A DNA stretch of 64,000 nt. Source: Diadophis punctatus similis. Its lineage: Eukaryota; Chordata; Lepidosauria; Squamata; Dipsadidae. The notes under the pieces were generated by a model. That model was not told where the DNA came from. It made no database searches and saw nothing but the letters and a program-made list of their open reading frames with translations. Position numbers and translations under genes: made by a program. The stretch covers positions 65,539,740-65,603,739 of the forward strand of contig JALIGW010000001.1 of the NCBI GenBank assembly GCA_023053685.1. Direction: 5' to 3'. Below, one piece after another: positions 46,259 to 59,800 of the stretch; the first letter of the stretch is position 1, and each line of letters opens with the position of its first letter.

Positions 46259-48245
46259 GAGAAAAAGCACCTGCAGTCCAGCAGAAATACTTCCCATTCC
46301 CACTTCCCTCATTCTTTCTCTCAAAGGGCCATAAATTTTACAGTCCCCAAAACTTGAGAGAGTTGGGTTCGTTCCTTCATTCAAGCACTCACAACGTTTA
46401 TTCACAAGCATCCTCACAGCCCTTCCAGGTGTCTGGCTAATTAAGCCAGGATGTTCACAGGCAGCTTCACCCCACCCAGGCCCTTAGCCTACAAATGTGT
46501 GGGTGTGTAGGAGAAAAGAGATAAAATGGCAAGCTGAAAAGGGAGTGGCAGCAACCTCTGGGAATTTACAACTATTACAGGTAGGCAAGATAGCTAACAG
46601 TATCAGTCAACTATCAGGACCACAAGTTATGGAAAGGGGCTTATCTTGGTGTGATACCTGCCTGCAGCTCACCTGGAGTGCTCAAAAGCCACCCTGCCTA
46701 AGAATGGAGCTCAGCAGCAACCAGGGGAAAAAATGCAATGGTACTGAAGCAGCCCTTAATCCCAACAAATGCAATAATTTTTGGTGGGAGACTGTGAAGT
46801 TGTTTGCCACTTTACAGATTTTGAGCTTTTGTTTGCTTTAAGGACTGAGCATTAAAAAAGTATTAATACAGCTACATCAACCTCCAAGGCTGGGAGGGTG
46901 GAGTTAAGCTAGAGTAAGAGTAGCAGTTGGGGAAGAAGTGTGCTACAATAAAGCATTGTGTATAATGTGTTATGCTATGTCCAATCCTCAATACTCCCCA
47001 TCATCAATTTGCTGCCATTGCTTGTTGAGTAAGCTCAGACTGGTGCTACCTCCGATTCAGAATAATCTAAGTATCTTGTCTTGGATTTGTGTGTATAATG
47101 AGTATGTGGGTTATCAGTGTATTTTCTCTGTGCTTAATATTTTCTCTAGATATACTGTACATCTTCCTCCAAAATAGCAGACATTTGATTGTTCGTCACC
47201 ATCCTTGTAAACCTTTGAACCTAGAAGTCTGTTATTACTTTAACATTTTCTTTGCCTATTTGCGTGGAATAGGCATCCACTGTTGATTCAATCTTCATTT
47301 TTTAAAACTGAGCAACCAGCACTTGTGTTGTTTTTTTTTCACTTTTAGCATGAAATTCTTGAAGTCGTCTTATTTATACTCATCAAAGTGCTTTTGCACT
47401 TTAATTCTGTGGGGAAATATTATGGTTGATTATGCTGCTCTTCCTAATCTAATCTAATATTTATCTAAAACACATGTTTTTTTTTCTTCCTTAACTGAGG
47501 GCTGAGTATGTTTTTATTTTCAGTTTGCCATTTTTTTTTCTTTTGACTCCTCATGATTCTCTACCCTGCAATAATCCACTGAGCAAGAGGAAAGCAACAG
47601 CAGGAATTAATTCTCCTTTCCTCAGCATTCCTGGAATTTAATTAATCACATAAAGCTTCAGCAAAGCAACCACTGCACAGTTTGATTGCTAAAGTAAGCA
47701 AAGCTCCTTTATGAAAACTGTGCCTCCCAGTTTTATTTTAACACCAGCTGTTACTTTGTAGGATGAGGATGAACTAAGCCATGGCCAGATCAGCTCAAGA
47801 CATTAAACTTTGCAGGGAACAGGCTACCGTATTTTATTGAACAGATGGTCACTGCCGGTGAATTTTTATTGAATTGCACTCAGTCACGTTTGTGAGATAG
47901 GCAGCTATATAAATGTGAGAACGAAAATAAATATAACTTCCTATAAATGAAGGTGAATATACGTGTCACAGGATAATGTTGCAGGATCCAATCTGGGTCA
48001 GTCACCGGGACCAGAGGTTTAATCTTCCGAGCTTTTGGACACGTGCTGGAGGCCATCCTTAGGGAACTTCTCTCTATCAGAATATGTAACTTCCTAGCTT
48101 TTTCCAAATGTTCTGCCAGAGGAAAGGCTCTTTAACTCCTCGCGTTCCAATATATCCTTAGGTACCAATCTGTTTCTCACCAAGGATATTGTAAATGGGA
48201 CTGGGTAATAGATTGTATACACAGTCTTTGCAAGATGATTACACC
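46259..48245. other. Intergenic sequence without recognised elements
   Basis: Unique-looking AT-rich DNA between a LINE and a SINE. The short open frames show no recognisable protein or codon pattern. I see no exon of a known gene. Confidence 0.5.
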
Positions 48246-48402
48246 TGCTGCTGTGGCCTAGAGGTGGAGCTCTTGCCTCACAATCAGGAGGTTGTGAGTT
48301 CGATCCTAGGTAGAGGCAGATGTAGGGTCTCCTGCTTGGGCAGGGGGTTGGACTAGATGACCTGCAAAGTCCCTTCCAATGCTGTTAATCTGTGTTATGA
48401 GC
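48246..48402 (+). repeat. tRNA-derived SINE with CR1-like 3' tail
   Basis: TGTGGCCTAGAGGTGGAGCTC (box A) and GGTTGTGAGTTCGATCC (box B), then GGGTTGGACTAGATGACC and CCCTTCCAATGCTGTTAATC, a CR1-type end. Another tRNA-like fragment on the minus strand is at about 43498-43600. Confidence 0.68.
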
Positions 48403-48476
48403 GGAATTGCTATGAGAAGGGAATCCTGCTGCTGTGGGAAACTAATAATTGGTTTTCCACCATCTTGCCTATTAGC

Positions 48477-49117
48477 CAGGGGTGGGTTCCTAATTTTTTT
48501 ACTACCACTCTGTGGGCGTGGCATATTTTGTGGATGTGGCTTGCCAGTCATGTGACCGGGTGGGCGTGGGCCTCGGGAGCTTGGCAGCAGCCAGAGAAGC
48601 GGGCGGCATTGCCCACCCGCAATGCAGCCCCCCACAGCGGGAGCAGCAAGACCGCAGCAGCGGTTCTTCTAGGAGGCTCCGTCCGGCCTGAATGCTTCTC
48701 CCCATTTGATGATCCTAGGCTCCTGCCACCCATTCCCCCTCCCCTCAGCAGCTCGAGAAGCCTTGAATGTGCGAAAATGCCTGGGATCATCACCATGTGT
48801 TCATGGCTTCTCAGACTGCTGAAGGGAGGGGAACTGAGATAGGTCCTGCCACCCGTTCTTTCAGCATCTCACGCGCTCCCTCAGCCATCCTCCCCTGCTT
48901 GGACTCACTGTGGGGTAGGAAGGCAGCGCATGCGCAGTGCCGGAAGCTCGGCTTCTGGGCATGTGCAGAAGAAATTTTTTTAAAAAAATTTAAAAAAAAA
49001 ATTTTTTTTAATGGCGACGCCCAGGCACCGGCAACCGACCGCACCAGTACTGTGACATCACCAACGGGCCACTACCGGTGCTATAGAGTGGACCGCACCG
49101 GTAGAAACCCACCACTG
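48477..49117. repeat. hAT-like element, family I (copy 2)
   Basis: 641 bp, CAGGGGTGGGTTCC to AACCCACCACTG, with perfect 8-bp duplication CTATTAGC (48469-48476 and 49118-49125). Open frames inside it reflect GC content only. Confidence 0.86.
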
Positions 49118-49125
49118 CTATTAGC

Positions 49126-51666
49126 CCACATATAATTGTATTCCTTAACTCCTCTAAGGGGGGGGGAAGAGGGGAAGGGGTTTCTCAGATAAACCAATCC
49201 TACCTCTGAAGTTAGGTGACAGGACTGCCTGGCTTTCTAGGTCATAAGCAAATAAGTTGCAGCTATGTAATTTCAAAAACTGGGCTCATGAGAGCAGAAG
49301 AAAGAATAGAGTATTACTATATGGTGACAGTGGTGACAGCAGCTCAAAGCAATTCCACAAGAGGACTTAACTTGAAGCCAGTTCCAGCTTGCCCATGATC
49401 CTGGGGCATCAGCAATGTAGGAGAGCTAATCCCAGTCATTTCTGATTCATCAGCAGCATTTCTGAAACGGCGATAAACCCAATCCTTTCCTTTAAAACGC
49501 TGCAGCTCTGCAGAGCTGGTGGGCAGCCCGTGTCCCCATTTGCAAAAACCGCTGCCTCCCTGTGGGCCACCTGTCCTTGCAGATTTTTCAAGGGGAAAGG
49601 TGGCAGGACAGCTTTTCACCGTGGGTAGGGAGGAGGGTGTCCATTTCCCTTTTACAGGGAATAGGTGTCAAGAGCAATAACTCTTTGCTTCTCACTGCAG
49701 CAAGGTGAGTAGAAGATTGTGATAATGAATCACTATTAGCACTCAGGGGAATGGAAAAAGTAGTGTGTGAAAATGTACTGAGCCAAATTCTGATGCCTCT
49801 TATGCCTGATGGCTCAACACACTCACCATAGATGGCATAGCTCAGCTGAGTTCCATTTGATTATTCCCCCCGAAAGTAATTCCCATTTAGATTTACACCC
49901 CTTCTCAACATCTGCTCAGTTAGTGTCCAAGTTTTGTTTGGAAACAATATCAGGATCTCCACATGAAAAAATAATCCTGCCTCTAAAATCCCAAAGAGCC
50001 AATACCAGACAGTGCATGAAATACTGAGATGATGGAGTTATAATGTAACTCAGTGAAAAATTAAACTAATGAACTGGGGCTTGGGGTGATAAAAGTTTTA
50101 TCCTAGATTGTTTTCCTTTAATTTTATTTGAACCGTACTTTTGACTACTTTCCATTTTTCTTCTTCCAAACACTGTTTTGATGCATAGGTTTAGACAGAA
50201 TCCACCAAGTTCTAAAGTCTTCTTCAGCAAGATCCACCTGGCACCAACATTGTCTTTTGGATGCCGGGCTAAGAAGTTTTATTCTCCCATACCTTTTAAT
50301 AATGTAGTAATCGGTGCAACAGTGATTTATGATTTTGCTGTAGCTTCTGTTACTACTTTAATGTTGATCATACTTCTTAATCTTTTTTGTATTTTTGAAC
50401 TCTGCAAAGTAGTTTATAAAATTAAATTTTTATTAAGTAAACCTATTTTTCATTGTAAGTTTTAATTATTGTACTATTTTTTTCATTGTTAGAGGAAGAT
50501 TGCGCTATCTTTCTCATGAGTGGTTGCACTGGTGTGGCCTGCCACCATGCCTTTTTCAGCCCTGGGTGCACGGTTTGTGTGAATGTCAAGGGAGTACTTT
50601 GTGTAGGACAGTAAAAGGCAAAGCTAATAATGCAATAGTCATACAGATGTCCTTAAGAGTTCCCTGTATGAAGGCTATATGGCTTGGCTCAGATAACCAA
50701 GAAAGAGACCAAGCGTTTTGCTGATATCACACTGGTTTAGATATCATGTTAAGTCATGAAATGGTTTTTCCTATGTGCTGTATGAACATTAAGCTTCACA
50801 TTAAGCTATCATGATGACCCCAGGCAATTGTGGCCTGCTAAATGATCTGTGATAGCACAGTCAATGGCAAGGAGTACTGAGGGAAAGGCCATTATTTAAG
50901 CCCATCAGCACCCAACCATCTCTTTCCCCATTGAAACACTCCTACATAGCATGTAAACAGAGCGCCAGGCTCTGGTGCCTTAAAGCTGCATCAGGTAGCA
51001 GAATCTGGGACCAGGGATTGGGTTAACAAAAACTCTTCCCAGATGCACACTTGCTCATGCATATGTATACAAGACATGACTGCACTAGTATGAGCAAATT
51101 AGCAAGAACAATACCAATGATTATCAAAACCAGTTGTTGCCTAATTTTCTTAACAACCCTGCTTGAAGACTACTGGTTAATAGCTTCTTAAGATTCTTTT
51201 CCCCCAAGACTAAACATAACATAACATAACAACATACAATTCAATTTTCTTGATGAGTACCATTGATAGCTGGGAAATTCTGGGAGTTGAAGTCTACCCA
51301 CCTCAAAGTTACCGAGTTTGAAAAACAGTGTCCCAATTCCTATACAGTTTTCCCTCCTTATGATTCACATTCTGGAAGATAGTCTCTGATTTTGTAACTG
51401 GAAAAGGAAGCTTAGCTCTTCCTTCTGAAGTGGAAGGGCTGAATTGTTGGAAGAAAAATCCAGGTCTGGTTCCAAGCTGGGAATAAAATGGAGGCTGATT
51501 GGAAAGATTCTGTTTATTGGTGAACAGAACCAACACACACACAGTGTGCAGTTCTGGAACAGTTGACAAAATGGAGTTGAGAGTGGGTGGGTTTTATACC
51601 ATCTGGATTCCTATGGGGTCATGTACGGGTCATGGCTGGCTCTATAGGCAAAAGTGGAAATGCAAA
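49126..51666. other. Intergenic sequence without recognised elements
   Basis: AT-rich DNA with a possible decayed family D arm at about 51255-51310. No coding signal or RNA gene recognised. Confidence 0.5.
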
Positions 51667-51674
51667 TCCTAGGT

Positions 51675-52226
51675 CAGTGATGGCGAACCTTTTTTCCCCT
51701 TGGGTGCCGAAAGTGTGCGCGTTTGTGCACGTGTGTGCGCGTATCCACACCCATAATTCAATGGCACCCACATGCCCTGCCCCACTGCGCATGCGCGTGA
51801 CCCCCGCGCTGCCCCACCCCCCCGCATGCGCGCACAACCCCCCCGGAGCCCCATTTTGGGTCTAGCAGGCCTCCCTGAAGCCTTCGGAGGCTGGAAACAG
51901 CCCGTTTCCTGACTTCCGGTGGGCCCGATAGGCCCGTTTTTTGCCCTCCCCAGGCTCTAGAGTCTAGAGGCTTTCCTGGAGCCTGGGAAGGGTGAAAACG
52001 CCCCCCACCCCACCTCCAGGCCGAAAACACCCACCCAGAGCCTCCGCATGAGCCCTGTTTTTACCTGGCATCCAAAACGGGGCCGCGTGGAGACTCCTGG
52101 AAGGGGAGGCATGGGCAGAACCAGCCAAAAATCAGCTGGAGCTGAGCTAGGGCAATGGCTTGCATGCCCACAGATATGGCTCCGCGTGCCACCTGTGGCA
52201 TGCGTGCCATAGGTTCGCCATCACGG
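51675..52226. repeat. hAT-like non-autonomous element, family B (copy 2)
   Basis: 552 bp, the longest copy, with a perfect 8-bp duplication TCCTAGGT (51667-51674 and 52227-52234). The right terminus is CATCACGG instead of CATCACTG. Confidence 0.87.
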
Positions 52227-52639
52227 TCCTAGGTGTTAGTCTGAGCTAATCTTGTCAACCTTTGGCATGTTGTTTATTCTGAAGTTTCTGTCTGACCCAG
52301 TCTTTCTGAATGGATTACCAAATCTGCATTTCTAAAAGCTGGCCTCTTCAGTTTCTGCTTGGTGCAGGGAGACTGGGCTGGTTTCTGCCTCCCTTAAAAT
52401 GTTTTTTCCCCATTTCTCCTTTAGGGGAAATATTCTATCCTGCCTTTTTAATATTCCTCAAAATATTTCATTCTCTAGGAGGGTGGGTGGGTGCTGACTT
52501 TCTACAGAATCTGGTTAAGGGGAAAAAAAACAATACCTCTGAGCATCCCTCAAGTAAACTGCGGACTCCCAGGGTATGATCTTCGACCTTTGGGGTCTGG
52601 AGCGCTCCCCAGGAATCTCCACCCAGAAGCATCCACAAG

Positions 52640-53600
52640 GTAGAAGTTTATCCCAAATTAAGACGCCCCCTCGGCTCTAGTCCAGTTATTGCTTTTTAAA
52701 ATAATTGCAATTCTCCCATCGAGGCCCACCTGGATACTTTTTTTTTCTCTCCAGACCCGGGGAGGAAGAAGTACAGGAAAGGGAAGCTTATGGCTCCTGC
52801 AAGGGATCAGCCCGCGGAGGGATTTAGTGTGAAAAATGGTGGCTGCAGGCGCCGCCGAGCGGTTGTCTTGGCAAAAGGCGACGGCGGCGGCTCCAGTATC
52901 GGAGGGTAGCCATAGAAACCGGCACAGCGCCACATCAAGCTGGATCCTTCCTTCCCCCGGGACCCAAGGAGGGAGGAGGCAGGACTGGCCGGATCGGCTC
53001 CGCGCGTCGGTCAAGCTGCGTCAAGGGCTGCAGCGGTAGCCGCGGGTGCGGTAAAAGCAGGAGGAGGAGGAGGAGGAGGAGGAAGCGCCGGGGAAGGGAG
53101 GCAGAGCCCGCAGTCTCCGGGCCGGAGGAGTCGGGCCTTGGTTGCTGCCAGAGGAGAGCAGGTGGGGCAGCCGGGAGAGAGCAGCAAGGCTGGCGATCAG
53201 CACCCAGGCTGGCCACCCGAGCCCTGCAGATTGGAAGAAGCGCGCCGGGGGAAAGAGGGAGAAAACCCGGAAGATACTCGGCGGATCCTTCACCGGCGGA
53301 CCCCTAGTTCCCGCTTCTGCAGAATCCAGAAAATTCGCCTTGCCCCGGCTTTTAAATCCTGGAAAGACTTGGGCTCTGATTTGGATTTTGCATTTCTTAT
53401 TCCTGGTATTTCTGCTGCGCCGCCTATCCGTCCGCTCACTTTTCCACCCATCCTTAGAAATGGAGCGCGCTCCCTTTTCCCCCTGTCTAGACGGCAGGCG
53501 CTGTTAACCCTCCGAGCTTTTAACTCGGGTTTGCGCGGAATGTACTTAAGTGCAACCAGGCGCGTGGATTGATGTGTCTCCGCGGGTCCAGTTCGTGCAA
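52640..53600 (+). promoter_or_regulatory. CpG island, probable LRRC73 promoter and 5' UTR
   Basis: A GC- and CpG-rich stretch in AT-rich surroundings ends about 270 bp before the LRRC73 start codon. It includes a GGA microsatellite (53058-53083) and many GGGAGG/GGGCGG-type boxes. Open frames inside it (for example 53138-53572) are composition artefacts. The start site cannot be fixed from sequence. Confidence 0.6.
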
Positions 53601-53869
53601 TACGCCCAGCAGGATTTTTTCCGAATTGCATATTGTTTTGATCAATGCATTCCTTTTATTTAAAATTGCACCAATCCTCCAATTTTACACAGGATTAAAA
53701 GGCTGACGGCTCACTCCTTTTTTTTTTTTGTAACACGCTGCTTTCCCCCTTTTTAACTGGATTGCAGAGCGCTCCTGGTGCGCTAATCTGGGTTTCCCGT
53801 ATTTTTTGAGTACAGCAACCCACATTAACGTAGTTAAACTGCGGAAAGTGTTTGCTGGTTTTCAGAGCG

Positions 53870-56800
53870 ATGTTGCCAGGATCTATTCAGATCTCTGGGG
53901 AGACTTTATCCAGTGCAGAGATTCGGGATATTTGTGAGAGCTTGCGGGAGAACTCCATCAAACTGCTTTCCCTCCGTGGTTGCCAAATTTCGGATAGAGA
54001 TTTCGGTCGCATCTGCAAGGGGGTGGCAGAGTCTCATTCCTTGGCTCAACTTAATCTTAATTTAGGGATTGTTTCCAATATCAATCGGGTCAAGCAATTG
54101 GCTGAAGCTCTGAAGACAAACCGCTCTGTCCAATCTTTATTGTGAGTAGGTCCTCTGCTTAGTACCAACCGAGAATGTTGCCTCTTAACTCCAGTGGTGC
54201 AAATCCTGCAAGGCAAATGCTGTGCTGGTTTCTTTAAAAGTTATGTTTCATTGACGTAAATGGAATGTACTCAGGCGTGAAGGAGGGCAACTAGAATTCC
54301 TTAGCTTGGTTCAGTTATCCTTTCAATATTGTTAAATGGTTATTGTTCCAAAGAAACGTATCTTCCTGTCCTGGGAGGTGGGATTTTAATGCATCTTAAA
54401 GAACCAGAGGTCATCCAATCCTAAATATTGATAATTACAGCAATTGAATTCTCCAGAGTAATAGGTAGTTTTAGTAAATGCCACAAATTAGAATGTTTAC
54501 TATTTGGGCTGGAAATGATAAGAATCCAATAGATTTTAGTAGGAATGCAATTTCCCCACCTTTGGTTAAGAAAGCATGAAAACATAGACCTATATTTTGC
54601 CATTTTGTTGCATTATGTTGGTGGAACAGTTCAATGAGCTTCCAAATCTTGCATTCATTTTCAGAGGAGGTCTGGGACAGTTCTCTTAAATTTATTATAT
54701 TTTTTTAAAAAGCTGCTTCAGTCCCTATTATTGCAGGTTGTATGATTTTCATTTACCTGATCCAAATACAGTGGTACCTTGGTACTTGTCATTAATTGGT
54801 TCTGGGAGGTGCAATGAATACCAAAAACTATGAGTACCAAATACATTTTTTCCAGAAGGAATAATGTAAATAAATTCAATGCATTCCCAAACCAAGGACA
54901 ATGCACATTTTAAGGCAATATGTAAAAAGATGGGTTGTATATCATTACTTTACATGAGAAATAAACCTAAAAGCTAATAGATTAAATAAAATAAAAACTT
55001 CACTTTACCTGTACAAATGAGAAAAAAAGTGCAAAAATATACAAAATTACCACAGAAACTAAGACAAGAGTGCAAGAGCTACCCGCGTGACTATCGGCTG
55101 GAAAGGGTAGCAAGTCGCAAGGCAACCAACACCGACAAGGTCTAGCTTGTGTGTTGAGTACCAAACAAAGGATAAGTACCAGGACAAAATTTTCTCAACA
55201 AAGAGCATGGAGTAACAAATTCGATGGGTACCAAGATACCACTGTAGTCAGAATAGCTTCAACCAATAATGGATATGGCTAATGCCAATTATGAATTTGA
55301 AGTTTTAAGAAGTGTACATTATTTCTTAAAACTTACCCTATTGGTTCTCAAATAATGAGAGTTTTCACTCGTATTTTTTAATGTATTTTTATCAGGAAAA
55401 TAATACACAACCCTTTCTGATACTTATTGTGCCTTTAGAAAGGTGGGGAATGGCTGCCTCTAATACAGAACAGTGGACCTGAACTTGAATGTTTGTTACC
55501 AAAACAACAACAACCCAGACATCTAAATTAACAAGTAACTTTCATGAACAAAAATCTACCTAAGAAAAGTCTCAGGGGTGTCCGGCCTTGGCAACTTTAA
55601 GATTTGTGGACTTCAACTCCCAGAATTCCTGTGCCACTGCTAGCTGGGGAATTCTGGGAGTTGAAGTCCACAAGTATTAAAGTTGCCAAGGTTGGACATC
55701 CCTGCTTTTTGAGATCACTTCCAACAAAAGAAATAGGCTCCCAAACAAGACAGTTGAGACAAAAATATGTATTAATAGGCTTTTAGATACGACGTTTTAT
55801 CGAGCATTTTCTCTGCCTGTTTCAGAAGGCTCAAGTGTTCCTATCCTCCATTATAACCTTCCTGTTTTTTTTTTTTTACCAATGCCTGGTTTCATTCTAA
55901 TTTCTGAAAAACAAGTACATATGCAGCAAGTATGCCAACCGGTATTTCTCAACGTCAGCAACTTTTAAGTTGTGTGGATGCTGGCTGAGAATTGTGGGAG
56001 TTGAAATTCACACATCTCGAAGTTGCTGACACTGAGAAACACTGACCTAGGATTTGTTTATCATTTGCAAGTCAAAGAAAAGAGAGTCTATAATTCCTTT
56101 TTCTTTATGCAGCCTTCATGGAAGTCCTCTGACAGACGCTGGTCTGGCCATTCTCAACCCAGCTTTATCTATCCATCCCTCCCTTGTGGCCTTGGATTTG
56201 GGGGACTGCTTGCTGGGGGATGAAGGCATCAACTTGATTTGTGGCCTTCTCCCTCCTGATGGGGCCAAGTCAGGTAAGGAAGAGAACACATGTCATCTTT
56301 TGCAGCTGCCTCTTTGGTCTTTTGCTCTATCAAAGCAAAAGGGAGATTGTGGCAGTGACGAGTTCCTTATCCAAAAGAAATTATGGCTTTGGTTTCTTAG
56401 TGCAGTGGGCTCAAACCAGAAATCCTCTGGTAGATGATGAGGCTTAAGGGAGTTAAGAATAAATGAGTTCCAAGCAAAATGTTTTTAAACATTTAATAAA
56501 ATTATATTAAAAATGATTTTCAACTCCTCACAGACAATATTAAGAACAGAAGTGTACTTCTTTTCATGTGAAACTAGAATGGGCTCTTGAATATACATAT
56601 ATGAATACGTATACACATACATACATACATACATACATACATACATACATACATACATACATACATACATACATACATACATACTCAAGGAAAACTCGGT
56701 ACCCTAGAGCAGAGGTCTCCAACCTTGGCAACTTTATGAGGCGTGGACTTCAATTCCCAGAATTCCTCAGCCAGCATGGCTGGCTGAGGAATTCTGGGAT

Positions 56801-59800
56801 TTGAAGTCCACACCTTATAAAGTTGCCAAGGTTGGAGACCTCTGCCCTAGAGATGTGAAGCATTCTTCTATAGCATAAAAGTTTTTCTGTAAATATCATG
56901 CATTTGTTTTCAGCAAAACAACTAAATATAGCAAATTTCAAACAAATCTGTAATTATTAGAAATAGTACCAGAGAATGCTTGACTGAGTAAAATACTCCT
57001 TTGCCTTTCTGAATTTATAATCTCCCCTCCCCCAATTCTTCACTAATTTCTAACCCAGATTCGAGTAGGAATTCAAGAGAGGAAATGCTGAATGTATGTT
57101 CTGCTGAATCCTTGGTCTAATACAAAAATAAATGAATAGATCTTTGCTTATATACACATATAAACACACACACATACACACATTGTAGAGGCTCTCCTCG
57201 GATTTGGGGCAATCATATTAGAATCATATTATCCAAGCATAAAGTTTTGGTCAGGGCATCCAAAATTCAGTATTATTGGGAATAATAACACCTTTTGGAG
57301 TTTAGTAAAGCCTGTAGAGTTGTCTCAAAGAGAGATGGGCGGCAAACAAATCTAATACATAATACCGCAATGACTAAGTTTTGTTTGTTTTGTTTTGTGT
57401 AAAAACTCAACTGAGCTAAATCCAGGACAAATTCATAATACTGGATGTTTTTATTTCCAAGATTGTTTCTAAAGGATTTAAAACATTCCAGCTAGATTAG
57501 GAAACTCAAACCAACAGAGGAAAGATTAGTTTAAACTAAGCATTGTGTAAATAGATTTGAGCTCAAGCTTCAATTGTGACCAATCTAGACTGCTGATACA
57601 ATGGTGTGTACAATACAAACATAGTTGTTAAGAATTTGGACGGAACATTTCTATCTAGCCAAAACATTATAGGGGCAGATCTGGGTACCCCACAACAGCT
57701 GAGCAACCACTTATAGCAGCGGTTCCCAACCTGGGGGTCGGGACCCCTTTGGGGGTCGAATGACCATTTCCCAGGGGTCGCCCTGGCATCCTCATCTCCC
57801 CCCCCACTGCCACAAGCCTGGCCATATCGTGCCCCACAACCCGCTCCCCCACCGCGACCCACCCCGCTGCCGCCATTTGCGCAGAGGGCAAAAGAACTCA
57901 AATGGCGGCATCCAGGTGGGCGGGGGAAGCGGGCGGGGGAAGTCCCGCGCCGCGACTGCCACCGGCTCCATCGGCTCTGCGATGACCGACAGGCAAGAAC
58001 GAACCGGGAGCATTTCACCCCTGCAAAAGGCGTGCGTGACTTTGGCGGGGCTGGGACAGGCGGCTGCCTGGAGAGAGCCATACCCTTCGCCCCGAACGCT
58101 ACAGGTAGACAGGAGAGACTCTGTGAAGGGGGTGGCTCTCTTTGGGCAGCCGCCTGTCCCGCCCCTGCCGAAGTCGCGCATGCCTTTCGCGATGGGGCTC
58201 GAAAAGCTCCCAGAGGCAACATGCGAAGCGAGCGGAGACCTTGCCCGGATCTGGAGACTTCGCCCGGACGCCGCCATTTGGGTTCTTTTACCCTCTGCGC
58301 ATGCGCAGCACGCTTTGCGCATGCGCAGAGGGTAAAATAACCCAAATGGCAGCGGCGGGGCGGGGGGCAGGTCGCGGCATTAGGAAGGTTGGGAACCGCT
58401 GATTTATAGGCAGTTACTTCTATTTACCTAAAGGAAGAAAGATTGTTTTGGGCGCTTTCAACCAGTTTCTGCCTGAAAAGAAACCACTGCTGTATGGAAA
58501 GCAATCTACTGAGATCTATAAAACCTGATTTGCTCTGCATACGTATTTTCAATTTACCTGCTGTCTGTATTTGGCTAGGGGTTTTTTTTTAACAACCTGC
58601 CTCCGTTTTCCCATTAGGAAAATTGATAATTAAGAATTCCTCAATACACAATAGATTGCAAGAGGCTATAAAGCTCTCTTGTACTAGCTGATGTCAAGGA
58701 AAGTACCACTATATTATTATTCAAATATGAACCAGCGGAAAGATGTCTGTTATATTGTTGTTATTTTTTTCTTTTCCAAGTTGGAATTAAATTAGACTGT
58801 GACATGATGATTACTTTTGACCTTCAGTTAAGGATAAAGTTTTGGAATAAGAAACAATCATTTGAGGTTGCAGTTAGTACTGTAATTGTACTTCTTTAAG
58901 CATTCATCCTTAGGAATCCAATCAAATGCTGATTTTAAATTGACAAAAGTAACAAAAGTAAACTTCCTGATGTTATGGTATATTTTAAAAATTAAGTAAT
59001 AAGTAATGCAATCTTGTTTTTCTGATTATCTAAAACCGTAATAATCTTCCCCTGGAACATATAACTGTATATATGTTTATTTAATTGAATACTGTAACAT
59101 CTTGCCTAATTATATAGTCTCTATAGTACAGTACGTTTGCATACATTATCTATTCAGCTGATCAGACATATGGATTAATATGGAGAAGTGTAAAATGTTA
59201 ATCAGCTGCAGGTGTGGAAATGTATCCCTAAGTCAGTAGTGGTGGTGAACCTATGGCACATGTTCCAGAGGTGGCACGCAGAGCCCTCTCTGTGGGCACG
59301 CCCGCCGTCCCCCCAGCTGTTTCGGGTCTATGCCGCGCATGTGTGCGCGCCTCCCACTGGCCAGCTGGTCTTTGGGTCTCTGATGTGCAGGGCACGGCCG
59401 CGGGCGCATGTGCAGGGTGCATGTGCGAGGCGTGTGCATGTGCCCTCACCTTGCATTTTGGGTGTGTGCGCGCACTTTGGGCACTCGGTGCCTAAAAGGT
59501 TCGCCATCACTGCCCTAAGTCAAAGGGTAATGAATATATACATCATTTTAAGCACATATTCACAATATAGCTTAATAAACAATCTTCTATTTTGAAAGTA
59601 TATTTTTGTTTATGGCGTCCTGGGACATATAAACTGTAATACACATCAGTCTGTTGTATTTCTCTTTTTAAATTGATAATCCTCAGTTCTCGACTTACAA
59701 CTACAATTGAACACAAAGTTTCCGCTGCTAACAAGGCAGTTGTTAAGTAAGTTTTGCAATAGTTGTTAAGTGAATCATACAGTTTAGTGAAGTTGGCTTT

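Noticed and set aside
48246..48330. tRNA gene
   Set aside because: Box A and B are present but the sequence continues as a SINE with a LINE-type tail and does not fold as a tRNA. The same holds for 24790, 43498 and 22000.
48357..48842. 161-codon open frame
   Set aside because: It crosses a SINE tail and the boundary of a hAT-like element. No protein similarity recognised.
53138..53572. 144-codon frame just upstream of LRRC73
   Set aside because: CpG-island composition artefact in the presumed promoter and 5' UTR. There is competing frame use, and vertebrate LRRC73 starts at 53870.
57563..58345. 260-codon minus-strand open frame
   Set aside because: It lies almost wholly within the CpG-rich family E element, overlaps equally long frames on both strands, and resembles no protein.
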